This document shows positions 1-7,182 of a stretch of 11,149 bases of DNA, one piece after another. The notes below the pieces were generated by a model. The model saw only the letters and a list, made by a program, of their open reading frames with translations. It ran no database searches and had not been told where the DNA came from. The position numbers were made by a program, and so were the translations under genes. Positions within the stretch are counted from its first letter, which is position 1; each line of letters opens with the position of its first letter. Source of the DNA: Prevotellaceae bacterium (GTDB lineage: Bacteria; Bacteroidota; Bacteroidia; Bacteroidales; Paludibacteraceae); contig JAIRTG010000188.1 of NCBI GenBank assembly GCA_031255055.1, forward strand, positions 1 to 11,149. The letters are read 5' to 3'.

Positions 1-36
1 TATGTTAAAATCGATTTTGACACTTTTAGTAAGTAA
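1..36 (+). CDS. Possible 3' tail of an upstream gene
   Basis: The first plus-strand frame is open from the window edge to a TAA at 34-36 and would encode the tail YVKIDFDTFSK. This could be the end of a gene lying left of the window, but eleven codons are too few to show coding character and no family can be named. The repeat-rich spacer starts just after it, which fits a gene ending here. An overlapping frame (MLKSILTLLVSN) is equally short. Low confidence. Confidence 0.25.
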   Translation, partial: YVKIDFDTFSK

Positions 37-62
37 CTAAACGCTCCGAAAACAGCGACTAC

Positions 63-137
63 GATTAGTGAAGAATGAAGAATGAAAAGTGAAGAGTGAT
101 TAGTACAGATTCGCTATGATTCATCATTCATCACTAA
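63..137. repeat. Imperfect inverted repeat next to the heptamer array
   Basis: The left arm (65-85, TTAGTGAAGAATGAAGAATGA in two halves) and the reverse complement of the right arm (117-137) agree at 18 of 21 positions. The space between the arms is 31 bases. Each arm is itself built from short GAATGA/GATGAA units, so it may share its origin with the tandem heptamers that begin inside the right arm at 132. It could fold as a weak A/T-rich hairpin or be the border of a small non-coding repeat element. No open reading frame lies in it. Confidence 0.6.
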
Positions 138-200
138 ACACTAAACACTAAACACTAAACACTAATCACTAATCACTAATCACTAATCACTAATCACTAT
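132..200. repeat. Tandem heptamer array, (CACTAAA)4(CACTAAT)5
   Basis: Four exact copies of CACTAAA (132-159) are followed by five exact copies of CACTAAT (160-194) and a 6-base remnant CACTAT (195-200). The clean switch from one variant to the other indicates growth of the array by slippage from two neighbouring founder units. It lies in a spacer and encodes nothing evident. The same heptamer reappears in reverse orientation, in two copies, at 8273-8288. No spacer sequences are present, so this is a simple tandem repeat and not a CRISPR array. Confidence 0.9.
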
Positions 201-211
201 CTTCGGGGCGT

Positions 212-230
212 TGCGGGGCAGCGCCCCGCA
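212..230. repeat. GC-rich palindromic hairpin (REP-like)
   Basis: TGCGGGGC (212-219) pairs perfectly with GCCCCGCA (223-230) across a 3-base AGC loop. The stem is strongly GC-rich within A/T-rich surroundings and has no T tract on either strand, so it is not a classical intrinsic terminator. It resembles repetitive extragenic palindromes. If repeated in the genome it would be a dispersed repeat; that cannot be tested from one copy. Confidence 0.6.
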
Positions 231-241
231 GAGGGGGTAGC

Positions 242-356
242 GGAAGACGCCAACGGCGGCTGAAGCGAGGGGGAGACTTCCCCCACCTAATTCTCTTTCT
301 CTTTCTCTCCTTTCAAGGAAGACCGCAGCCGGCTGAAATGAGGGAGAGATTTCCCC
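242..356. repeat. Diverged direct duplication carrying short hairpins
   Basis: Two related segments, 242-284 and 317-356, both begin GGAAGAC and then share GGCTGAA followed by a G-run/C-run hairpin. From GGCTGAA onward, 20 of 24 positions match. The first copy forms GGGGGA (269-274) with TCCCCC (279-284), the second a shorter GGGA (342-345) with TCCC (352-355). A polypyrimidine stretch (about 291-314, TTCTCTTTCTC-like) separates them. No coding potential is visible. The arrangement suggests an old non-coding repeat that has been decaying. Confidence 0.6.
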
Positions 357-453
357 ATGGAAGTCCTGAATTTATTTCAACGTGATCCGGACGAATACAC
401 AATCGCGAAAAGTAGACGCTCGAAATTAAAAGTTACGGTGTGGTGAAAATCAT

Positions 454-461
454 TACTTTTG
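454..461 (+). promoter_or_regulatory. Possible -7 promoter element (TACTTTTG)
   Basis: TACTTTTG fits the Bacteroidetes -7 consensus TAnnTTTG exactly. No TTTG-like -33 element is seen about 20 bases upstream. If active it would start a transcript more than 300 bases before the flavodiiron gene. Weak call on one motif only. Confidence 0.25.
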
Positions 462-740
462 TACAAATGCAAAACAAATCACAATAAATCGTACCCTGTC
501 CAAACCAACCGTTCACTTTTGCAATACGGTATAAATGTACGGCGAATCAACTATAAACGCTTGGCGATAATTTATACGGTACACGAAGATATTGTTTATA
601 TCCATCGGATTGTCGCATCTTCCATGCTAACATGATTGTAATCCTTCCCCCATAAAAATAAAAATCGTACCGCCACCCGCTCACACAGATTCGTCCCTCC
701 GCGCCACCCCTCCGACGATGCGTAAATCGCAAAATAGTTT

Positions 741-748
741 TATCTTTG
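741..748 (+). promoter_or_regulatory. Likely -7 promoter element for the fprA-nadE unit (TATCTTTG)
   Basis: TATCTTTG matches the Bacteroidetes -7 consensus and lies 38 bases before the ATG at 787, leaving a leader of roughly 30 bases, a usual length. The -33 position (about 717-720, GATG) is a poor match to TTTG. The motif and its distance to the gene support the call; the missing -33 element weakens it. Confidence 0.5.
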
Positions 749-786
749 TACTCCTTGAAAGTTAAACAACTAAATTTCATACAATC

Positions 787-1971
787 ATGTTCAAAAATTA
801 TCGAATAACCGACGATATTTTCTACGTCGGAGTGAACGACCGTCAAAAGGTGAAGTTCGAAAATTTAATCCCTCTTACAAAAGGCGTTTCATACAATTCT
901 TATCTGATTATCGACGAAAAAATAGCCCTGATCGATGCCGTTGATATTTCGTTTGCCGACGTTTATATGGATAAAATAAATGCGCAGTTGAACGGTAGAA
1001 AACCGGATTATGTGATTGTCAACCATACGGAACCCGACCATTCGGGGGCACTGCGCGTTTTGATGGCACATTTTCCCGATATGTGCATCGTCGGCAACAA
1101 AAAAACCCTCGATATCCTGAACGGATTCTACCGGATAGCATACAATACGCTGGAAGTGGCCGACGGCGATACACTGTCGCTCGGTAACCACGAACTGCAA
1201 TTCTACCTGACTCCTATGGTACATTGGCCCGAAACTATGATGACTTTCGACAAGTCGGCAAAGATACTGTTTTCGGGAGACGCCTTCGGCTCGTTCGGGG
1301 CGCTCAACGGCGCTCTGATTGATGAGGATATGAACATCGATGGCTATTGGGATGAATTGATACTGTATTATGCCAATATCGTCGGGAAATACGGCTCTCC
1401 GGTGCAAAAGGCGCTGGAAAAAGTGGGCGGTCTGCCTTTTGAAATAATTTGCAGTACACACGGGCCGGTGTGGAAAAAATACCTGAAAGAAACTGTCGGA
1501 CTGTACGACCGACTCAGCCGGTACGAAGGCGAAAAAGGCATCGTGATCGTCTATGGCTCCATGTACGGCAACACGGCACTGATGGCCGAAACGGTGGCAC
1601 AGGGGGCGGGGCAGGCAGGCGTTAAAAATATCATCGTACACAATGCCTCGCTGACCGATTCGTCCGTTATCCTCCGCGATATTTTCAAATACAAAGGCCT
1701 GATTATCGGAAGTCCTACCTACAGCAACGAACTGTATCCCGAAATCGACGCCATTGTCCGCAAGATAGCGATTCGCGGCATCAAAAACAGGGTTTTCGGA
1801 TACTTCGGCTCTTTCACCTGGGCCGGTGCGTCGGTGAAAAGACTGGCCTCTTTTGCCGAAACCATGAAATGGGAACCCGTATTGACGCCGGTTGAAGAAA
1901 AACAAGGACTGAAAGAAGAAAAATACAACGCCTGTCTGGAACTGGGCGCCAAAGTGGCCGGATTACTCTAA
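787..1971 (+). CDS. fprA: Flavodiiron protein (FprA/ROO-type A flavoprotein)
   Basis: Cytoplasmic class A flavodiiron protein that reduces O2 to water and/or NO to N2O with electrons usually supplied by rubredoxin, protecting anaerobes. The 394-residue length is normal for class A. The N-terminal metallo-beta-lactamase-like domain (about 1-245) has the full diiron ligand set: His80, Glu82, Asp84 (motif HTEPDH), His146, Asp165 (SGDAFG) and His225 (STHGP), with the family's usual spacing. The C-terminal flavodoxin domain (about 250-394) starts with the FMN phosphate loop GSMYGNT (257-263) and has the GSPTYSNE segment near 309-316. No extra rubredoxin or flavin-reductase domain is fused, so a separate donor is expected. 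The ATG at 787 gives the standard N terminus. nadE follows after 27 bases, suggesting co-transcription. O2 versus NO preference cannot be read from the sequence. Confidence 0.93.
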   Translation: MFKNYRITDDIFYVGVNDRQKVKFENLIPLTKGVSYNSYLIIDEKIALIDAVDISFADVYMDKINAQLNGRKPDYVIVNHTEPDHSGALRVLMAHFPDMCIVGNKKTLDILNGFYRIAYNTLEVADGDTLSLGNHELQFYLTPMVHWPETMMTFDKSAKILFSGDAFGSFGALNGALIDEDMNIDGYWDELILYYANIVGKYGSPVQKALEKVGGLPFEIICSTHGPVWKKYLKETVGLYDRLSRYEGEKGIVIVYGSMYGNTALMAETVAQGAGQAGVKNIIVHNASLTDSSVILRDIFKYKGLIIGSPTYSNELYPEIDAIVRKIAIRGIKNRVFGYFGSFTWAGASVKRLASFAETMKWEPVLTPVEEKQGLKEEKYNACLELGAKVAGLL

Positions 1972-1998
1972 CACACACATCATACTTACCCTTTTTGC

Positions 1999-3903
1999 AT
2001 GAACAATATGTACGGATTTGTACGTGTAGCGAGCGCAATACCGTCGTTACGAGTCGCCGACTGCCGGTTCAACGCCGGAGAAATACTGACGATGATGCAA
2101 CAGGCGGAACAGGAAAAAGTACACATTATCTGTTTCCCCGAACTCTGCATAACAGGATATACTTGTGCCGATTTGTTTTTCCAGCACAAGCTCCTGAAAG
2201 ATGCCGAAAAAGCGCTGATGTACCTGAAAGAAGCCTCGAAGTCGCTGCACCTGACAAGTCTCGTCGGGATGCCGTTACAAATCGGGAACCGGCTGTACAA
2301 TACGGCCGTTGTGCTGCAAAATGGTCGGATAGCAGGCATCGTACCCAAAATCAGTCTGCCCAATAACAATGAGTTTTACGAAAAACGCTGGTTTGCGTCG
2401 GGCGGCGAAACAACCGTACGGGAAATAGCGTTTCAGGGCGAAAAAACAGCTTTCGGTACAGACCTGCTGTTTGAAAATAATCGGTGTACTTTCGGCATCG
2501 AAATATGTGAAGACCTTTGGACGCCCGTCCCACCGAGTTCGCAGCAATCGCTGCACGGTTCCGAAATTATCTTCAATCTGTCTGCCGGCAACGAACTGAC
2601 GGGTAAACACAAATACCGCAAACAGCTTATCGAACAGCAGTCGGCCCGGTGCAATGCGGGATACGTGTATGCCTCGTGCGGACACGGAGAATCGACCACC
2701 GATGTCGTTTTCACCGGCAATGGCATCATTGCCGAAAACGGACATATCATTGCCGAATCTGCACGTTTCAGCTTTGAGCCTCAACTCACGGTTACCGAAA
2801 TTGATGTGGAACGGTTGCGTTCGGAACGGATGCGGAATACAAATTTCGAGCAGGGAAAATCCTCCGATGCTTACCGGAGAATACAACTGGCGCCTTTTGA
2901 AGACGCCGATTTCACCTTGTCGCGCACGTTCGGCAAGCATCCGTTTGTTCCTTCGGAAGAAAAACAGGGTGAAAGCTGTCACGAGATTTTTTCGATACAG
3001 GTGGGCGGACTTGCCAAAAGATGGTTACATACGGGTTCAAAGACGCTCGTACTGGGCATTTCGGGCGGACTGGATTCCACGCTGGCGCTGCTTGTCTGCA
3101 TCAGAACCTGCGACAAACTCGGCTTCGATCGCAAACAGATTATCGGAATCACAATGCCCGGATTCGGAACCTCCGAACGGACATATAATAATGCCGTTGA
3201 ACTGATGAAATCGCTTGGCATCACGTGGTTCGACATACCCATTCGGGAAGCGTCTCTGCTACATTTCAAGGCTATCGGGCACGACCCCGAAACGCACGAT
3301 GTGACCTACGAAAATGTGCAGGCACGCGAACGTACGCAAATACTGATGAACATGGCCAATAAGCACAACGGAATGGTTATCGGCACGGGAGATTTATCCG
3401 AGTTGGCGCTCGGCTGGGCGACGTACAATGGCGACCATATCTCGATGTATGGGGTGAACGCAGGCATCCCGAAAACGCTGGTACGTTACCTTGTCGACTG
3501 GGTTTCGCAGGAGCTGGACGAGAAATCGGAGCGGATTTTGAAGGACGTTCTGGACACTCCCGTCAGCCCCGAACTGTTGCCCGCGGACAAAAACGGTCAA
3601 ATTACTCAAAAGACCGAAGACCTTGTCGGGCCGTACGAACTGCACGATTTTTTTCTGTACTATTTTCTCCGTTTCGGATTTTCTCCCGAAAAAATACTTT
3701 ATCTCGCCTGCCGCGCGTTCAAAAACGATTACGAAGAAGCAACCATAAAACACTGGCTCAAGGTGTTTCTGAGGCGTTTTTTCTCGCAGCAGTTCAAACG
3801 CTCGTGTATGCCCGACGGTCCAAAAGTCGGCTCTGTAAATCTTTCGCCCCGCGGCGATTGGCGTATGCCGAGCGATGCGGTGGCGTTCACGTTGGACGAA
3901 TGA
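1999..3903 (+). CDS. nadE: Glutamine-dependent NAD+ synthetase
   Basis: Catalyses the last step of NAD biosynthesis: ATP-dependent amidation of nicotinic acid adenine dinucleotide, with ammonia taken from glutamine. It is a two-domain cytoplasmic enzyme of 634 residues, the usual size for the glutamine-using form. The N-terminal nitrilase-type glutaminase domain (about 5-270) has the catalytic triad Glu48 (CFPELCITGY), Lys117 (VPKISLPN) and Cys170 (GIEICEDLW). The C-terminal synthetase domain has the PP-loop SGGLDS at 355-360 (in LGISGGLDSTLAL), followed by the GTGDLSELALGW region that lines the substrate site. Both Met1 (1999) and Met4 (2008) are possible starts; homologues I recall begin near the second. 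All key residues are present, so it should be active. It sits 27 bases behind the flavodiiron gene on the same strand. Supplying NAD beside an oxygen-detoxifying enzyme is a plausible but unproven link. Confidence 0.97.
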   Translation: MNNMYGFVRVASAIPSLRVADCRFNAGEILTMMQQAEQEKVHIICFPELCITGYTCADLFFQHKLLKDAEKALMYLKEASKSLHLTSLVGMPLQIGNRLYNTAVVLQNGRIAGIVPKISLPNNNEFYEKRWFASGGETTVREIAFQGEKTAFGTDLLFENNRCTFGIEICEDLWTPVPPSSQQSLHGSEIIFNLSAGNELTGKHKYRKQLIEQQSARCNAGYVYASCGHGESTTDVVFTGNGIIAENGHIIAESARFSFEPQLTVTEIDVERLRSERMRNTNFEQGKSSDAYRRIQLAPFEDADFTLSRTFGKHPFVPSEEKQGESCHEIFSIQVGGLAKRWLHTGSKTLVLGISGGLDSTLALLVCIRTCDKLGFDRKQIIGITMPGFGTSERTYNNAVELMKSLGITWFDIPIREASLLHFKAIGHDPETHDVTYENVQARERTQILMNMANKHNGMVIGTGDLSELALGWATYNGDHISMYGVNAGIPKTLVRYLVDWVSQELDEKSERILKDVLDTPVSPELLPADKNGQITQKTEDLVGPYELHDFFLYYFLRFGFSPEKILYLACRAFKNDYEEATIKHWLKVFLRRFFSQQFKRSCMPDGPKVGSVNLSPRGDWRMPSDAVAFTLDE

Positions 3904-4035
3904 GCTTCGGCTCGCTTAAACAAAAAAGAAGATAGAGCGTTGTAACAGCCGCACGGATGAACGATTGTCTTTCTGTAGCCGAACTATCCTTCGATTAGAA
4001 CAACTCAAAATATTAACCGTAAAATTTTTAATGTT

Positions 4036-5091
4036 ATGCTTGACAATTATTTCTGGAACAATACACTCAAAGACTGGGGTATTTCACTGCTGATTATAGC
4101 AGGGGCTTTTTTACTGATAAAAATCATTTCGCTGTTCAATGAAAAGATATTGAAACGAAGCTCCCAAAAGACCCGTAATCGCTTCGACAATGTAATCTAT
4201 TATGCGTTTGAATCTCCGATTCTGTTCGGTGCTGGCCTGCTTGGTTTTTGGATAGCCTTACGCCGGCTGCATTTCCCCGACAACATCACATACAGCATCG
4301 AAGCCGCCTATAAAATACTGGTTGTGCTGAACGTGACGTGGTTTTTCGCCCGCTTGGCCGGCCGGCTTCTGGAAGCTTATTGGAGCCACAAAGCCGAAAA
4401 ATCGGATGCATCGCAGAAATCGACCGAAATAATGATACCGGTCGTCAGGCGTGCGGTGCTTTTCATTGTGTGGGCAATTGGCATCGCTACGGCTTTAGGA
4501 ACCATCGGTGTGCATCTGACGGCGGTATTGGGCACATTGGGTATTGGTGGTATTGCGTTTGCTTTGGCGGCGCAGGACACGGTTAAAAACATCTTCGGAG
4601 GTTTCACCATCTTCACCGACAAGCCGTTTTCGATTGGCGACATCATAAAAATCGACGGCTTTGAAGGTACGATTGTCGATGTTGGCGTCAGAAGCACGCG
4701 CATGAGAAACTACGACAAGCGACTGATTACGATTCCCAATTATAAAATCGTAGATGCTTCAATTGTCAATATCAGCGCCGAGCCTATGCGTCGCGTCGTC
4801 ACGACGCTGGGACTGACATACGACACGTCGCCCGAAAAAATGCGACGTGCGCTGGAAATTCTGCGCGACATACCCAACAGGGTGAAACATGTGAGCGGTA
4901 AGGATATAAAAGCGAATTTCACCGAATTTGCCGACTCGTCTCTTGTCATCACATTTATCTATTTTATAGAAAAACGCGGCGATATTATCGGTACGACTTC
5001 CGAAGTAAACATGGAAATCCTCAGCGCCTTCAACGGCGAGGGGCTGAATTTCGCCTTCCCGACCCAAACGCTATATCTCGAAAAGAATTAG
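4036..5091 (+). CDS. MscS-family mechanosensitive channel
   Basis: Inner-membrane small-conductance mechanosensitive channel that opens under membrane tension and releases solutes on hypo-osmotic shock. The 351-residue protein has hydrophobic segments near 15-35, 60-77, 90-110 and 138-158, then the pore-lining helix and signature region: glycine/alanine-rich GTLGIGGIAFALAAQDTVKN (166-185) followed by the FGGFTIFTDKPFSIGD segment. The beta domain with VRSTRMRNYD and the IPNY motif, and the C-terminal alpha/beta domain, follow in normal order. It is slightly longer than E. coli MscS because of additional N-terminal helices. It lies 132 bases after nadE, far enough for its own promoter, although I see no TAnnTTTG motif there. 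It converges on the M49 gene, and a long hairpin lies between their ends. No defects seen. Confidence 0.95.
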   Translation: MLDNYFWNNTLKDWGISLLIIAGAFLLIKIISLFNEKILKRSSQKTRNRFDNVIYYAFESPILFGAGLLGFWIALRRLHFPDNITYSIEAAYKILVVLNVTWFFARLAGRLLEAYWSHKAEKSDASQKSTEIMIPVVRRAVLFIVWAIGIATALGTIGVHLTAVLGTLGIGGIAFALAAQDTVKNIFGGFTIFTDKPFSIGDIIKIDGFEGTIVDVGVRSTRMRNYDKRLITIPNYKIVDASIVNISAEPMRRVVTTLGLTYDTSPEKMRRALEILRDIPNRVKHVSGKDIKANFTEFADSSLVITFIYFIEKRGDIIGTTSEVNMEILSAFNGEGLNFAFPTQTLYLEKN

Positions 5092-5132
5092 CGTCCGACC
5101 GACAAGCGACATCGCATTGATTGAAATAAAAA

Positions 5133-5189
5133 CGGTTGCTCTGAAAATCGTTCCGTTCCGGCGAACGAAATCGACTTTCGGAGCAACCG
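5133..5189 (-). terminator. Long hairpin terminator between convergent genes
   Basis: The arms 5133-5146 (CGGTTGCTCTGAAA) and 5176-5189 form a 14-bp stem with a single G-T wobble. The loop holds a second small hairpin (CGTTC 5154-5158 with GAACG 5163-5167). Read on the minus strand, the stem is followed by TTTTTATTT, a strong T tract, 28 bases after the M49 stop codon. On the plus strand only a weak T-containing stretch (CTCTATTTG) follows, so it acts mainly for the M49 gene and perhaps partly for the channel gene. Confidence 0.85.
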
Positions 5190-5217
5190 CTCTATTTGTT
5201 GTATTCAACCGTGCTGT

Positions 5218-6864
5218 TTATTCGAGTCCAAGAACTTTCAATCCTTGATTGAAGCGAATGTCGCGTGGGATACCTGCGTCGTTGATTTTATCCAAATCTT
5301 TTTGCAGGTTTTCTTTTATGCCTCCGTTTGTTTGTCGGAAACGTTGTGCAAATTCAAAATCGCCATCTCCTTGCGTTTTCAGAATCAGCGCCGACCAACC
5401 ATTTATAGCCTCTTTCGCTTTGTTGAAGTCGATGTGATATTTTCCTTCGGCATTACGGGTGAAAGCGCCTTGCTCTTCCATATAATTATAGCACATCATG
5501 TTGGCTTTTCCGTGCGAACTTGCAGCGCCAAAGCGCACCGACCGAAGAATACCGGTGATGTAGGTCGTTATGGCGTCTTCAACACTGATATCACTAATCT
5601 CGCCCATTTCGATTAATTTACAAGTGAGGAACAGTCCCACGATATCGGCTTTAGCTTCTTCCCACGATGTTTTTTCGGTTTTCAAAGCATCGTCAACGCT
5701 TCCCTTACCGTTTATCGTTTCTTTTATACCCAGTCCGTGTGCCACTTCGTGGAAAGTCACATTCCAGAAAAACGCATCGAATTTCAGGTTCTCCTGCTGT
5801 TCTTTTTCCAAAATAATTTCACCTATCGGTAGCATTATTTTATCAAATTTGGCCTGCATACTATTACGCAATTGTAGTCGACGGGCGCCTTTGAGCGCTT
5901 GCACACGGTCGTCATTCGGCAGATTGATGGCAATTGTCTTACTTCCCGAATTGCAATCGCCGGCATAATACACCGCATTATACACATTCAAATCGGAAGA
6001 CGTACCGGGCACAAATGTTTTGTATTCGGGTGCGCCGGGCAGTTCGGTTTGCAACTGCGGCAGCATCGATACGAATTTAGCCAGTTCATTGCTCCGTTCC
6101 ACATCTTTCAGCAAGACGAATGCTTCGTACGAGGCCTTTGCTTCATTCAGCTTATCGTCATAATTTTCAATCGGGCCTACAACAAAGTCGATTCTACTTT
6201 CTTTCATATCCATCCAAGCCATGTCGCTGGCGAAATAATCATCGGTCTCAAACGCTTTTTTACGTTCCGTCAGGTATGTTTTCAGACCGGCATCTTCGGC
6301 CAGTTCAATCGTCTTATCGAGCAATTCGCACACTTTTGTGATTTCCTCTTTGTACTCATCGCGATACCATACGGTTTTCAGCGAGCCGTCTTCATTCCTT
6401 CTCAGCACCGTGTAGAGGCTACTTTTATTCGGGTCGTCGAAAGCCTCGTATTCCTCTTTTGTAATGTCGGCAGGATAATACCGACATCCGGGCAGTTTTT
6501 CGTTGAAACCGGTCACAAACGATTTATTGTCGTTCAGACGTTCCCAAGGGCCATAGTTTATCATCGCAAAATCCTTGATCCATATATCCCGAATGGTATC
6601 CAAAACCGATTTATCTCCGAAAGTCTGTTTCCAGAACAAATCGTCCATAATATCTGCGATTTCAATCAAAACAGGCATCATCTGTTTTTCACTGTCGGAC
6701 AATTGATTCACCAAGTCCGAACTCAAATCGACATAAGCAAACTCTTCTACTTTTTGTTGCATAACTGATTTTTCGTTTTTCGTATCGGTCGACTTTCCTC
6801 CTCCGCAGGAAAAAAACGCGAAAGAAAAGAATCCGCCGACAAATAATAATGCTAACTTTTTCAT
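5218..6864 (-). CDS. Peptidase family M49 (dipeptidyl peptidase III-like) lipoprotein
   Basis: Zinc metallopeptidase related to dipeptidyl peptidase III, expected to trim short peptides from their N terminus. Two metal-site motifs support this: HEVAH at 372-376 (in NVTFHEVAHGLGIK), supplying two zinc-binding His and the catalytic Glu, and WEEAKAD at 401-407, supplying the third ligand as EECRAE does in classic DPP III. The classic motif is the hexapeptide HEXXGH, whereas this protein has a pentapeptide HEXXH. The N terminus is a lipoprotein signal peptide: Lys2-Lys3, a Phe-rich core and FFSC with Cys20 as the probable lipidation site. It is therefore placed in the periplasm or outer membrane, unlike the cytosolic eukaryotic enzyme. 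No clear acidic surface-export signal follows Cys20. At 548 residues it is shorter than the roughly 700 of classic members. It is a single-gene unit, divergent from the acyltransferase gene. Exact substrates are unknown. Confidence 0.86.
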   Translation of the reverse strand: MKKLALLFVGGFFSFAFFSCGGGKSTDTKNEKSVMQQKVEEFAYVDLSSDLVNQLSDSEKQMMPVLIEIADIMDDLFWKQTFGDKSVLDTIRDIWIKDFAMINYGPWERLNDNKSFVTGFNEKLPGCRYYPADITKEEYEAFDDPNKSSLYTVLRRNEDGSLKTVWYRDEYKEEITKVCELLDKTIELAEDAGLKTYLTERKKAFETDDYFASDMAWMDMKESRIDFVVGPIENYDDKLNEAKASYEAFVLLKDVERSNELAKFVSMLPQLQTELPGAPEYKTFVPGTSSDLNVYNAVYYAGDCNSGSKTIAINLPNDDRVQALKGARRLQLRNSMQAKFDKIMLPIGEIILEKEQQENLKFDAFFWNVTFHEVAHGLGIKETINGKGSVDDALKTEKTSWEEAKADIVGLFLTCKLIEMGEISDISVEDAITTYITGILRSVRFGAASSHGKANMMCYNYMEEQGAFTRNAEGKYHIDFNKAKEAINGWSALILKTQGDGDFEFAQRFRQTNGGIKENLQKDLDKINDAGIPRDIRFNQGLKVLGLE

Positions 6865-6896
6865 ACGTTCTAACTTTTATTTTTACTTCTATAATT

Positions 6897-6910
6897 AATG
6901 AAATTTCATT
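6897..6910. promoter_or_regulatory. 14-bp perfect palindrome at the predicted M49 transcription start
   Basis: AATGAAATTTCATT reads the same on both strands. It lies 9 bases downstream of the minus-strand -7 motif at 6920-6927, about where transcription of the M49 gene should begin, an operator-like position. The sequence is A/T-rich, so chance is possible; no regulator can be named. Confidence 0.35.
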
Positions 6911-6919
6911 TGACAGACA

Positions 6920-6927
6920 CAAAGGTA
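6920..6927 (-). promoter_or_regulatory. Likely -7 promoter element of the M49 gene (TACCTTTG)
   Basis: On the minus strand this reads TACCTTTG, an exact fit to TAnnTTTG. It is 55 bases upstream of the M49 start codon. I find no clear TTTG at the -33 position. It is the only such motif close to the gene in this 318-base divergent spacer. Confidence 0.5.
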
Positions 6928-7039
6928 ATTATTTTGGCTTGAAAAATAGGATTTATGCCTTCGACTTATTTTTTTCAATCGAGCGCAGACACGTCCTAAT
7001 TGTCACAAACAATATCGTTCAAAGATGATAAAAGCTGAC

Positions 7040-7051
7040 TTTTCGCGAAAA
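7040..7051. repeat. 12-bp perfect palindrome in the divergent spacer
   Basis: TTTTCGCGAAAA is self-complementary and lies mid-way between the two divergent genes, about 90 bases before the acyltransferase -7 motif. It could be a protein-binding site for either gene. With a 12-bp length, chance occurrence within the window is realistic. Confidence 0.25.
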
Positions 7052-7140
7052 TCGGCCCGACTTTTTCTTTCATATCGTAAATTTCAAATATTTGTCATCC
7101 TTAAAAATAAGATTATTCGGTTGAAATCATAAAAAATAAT

Positions 7141-7148
7141 TATTTTTG
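7141..7148 (+). promoter_or_regulatory. Likely -7 promoter element of the acyltransferase gene (TATTTTTG)
   Basis: TATTTTTG fits TAnnTTTG and lies 34 bases before the ATG at 7183. GTTG at 7120-7123 could serve as a -33 element with a slightly short 17-base spacer. The surroundings are very A/T-rich, which raises the chance-match rate, but position and strand fit the gene. Confidence 0.5.
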
Positions 7149-7182
7149 TGTAGAAAATCCCTTATCAAAAAAAAGACATTTT

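Larger units (their letters stand above)
357..786. other. Gene-free leader region upstream of the flavodiiron gene
   Basis: About 430 bases with no convincing coding region. It is A/T-rich and contains two exact matches to the Bacteroidetes -7 motif TAnnTTTG on the plus strand (454-461 and 741-748). Between them I see no strong hairpin, tRNA or riboswitch signature. A minus-strand open frame across 547-846 overlaps the start of the flavodiiron gene and looks like chance. Confidence 0.6.

Noticed and set aside
132..200. Possible CRISPR array
   Set aside because: The units are 7 bases and directly adjacent, with no spacers and no cas genes.
547..846. Minus-strand open frame of 99 codons before the flavodiiron gene
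   Set aside because: It overlaps the true start of the flavodiiron gene, resembles no family I know and has no supporting promoter.
889..1905. 338-codon antisense frame within the flavodiiron gene
   Set aside because: A mirror of the strongly supported coding strand; its Phe/Arg/His-rich sequence has no domain.
2654..3205. 183-codon frame overlapping nadE
   Set aside because: nadE is complete with all catalytic residues across this stretch.
3902..3913. Small hairpin GAGC-TTCG-GCTC after nadE as a terminator
   Set aside because: Only four base pairs and no T tract follows; it also overlaps the stop codon.
3904..4035. tRNA or riboswitch in the nadE-channel spacer
   Set aside because: No cloverleaf, acceptor stem or recognised aptamer pattern was found.
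5899..6768. 289-codon plus-strand frame antisense to the M49 gene
   Set aside because: The minus strand has a signal peptide and zinc motifs; this frame is compositionally a shadow.
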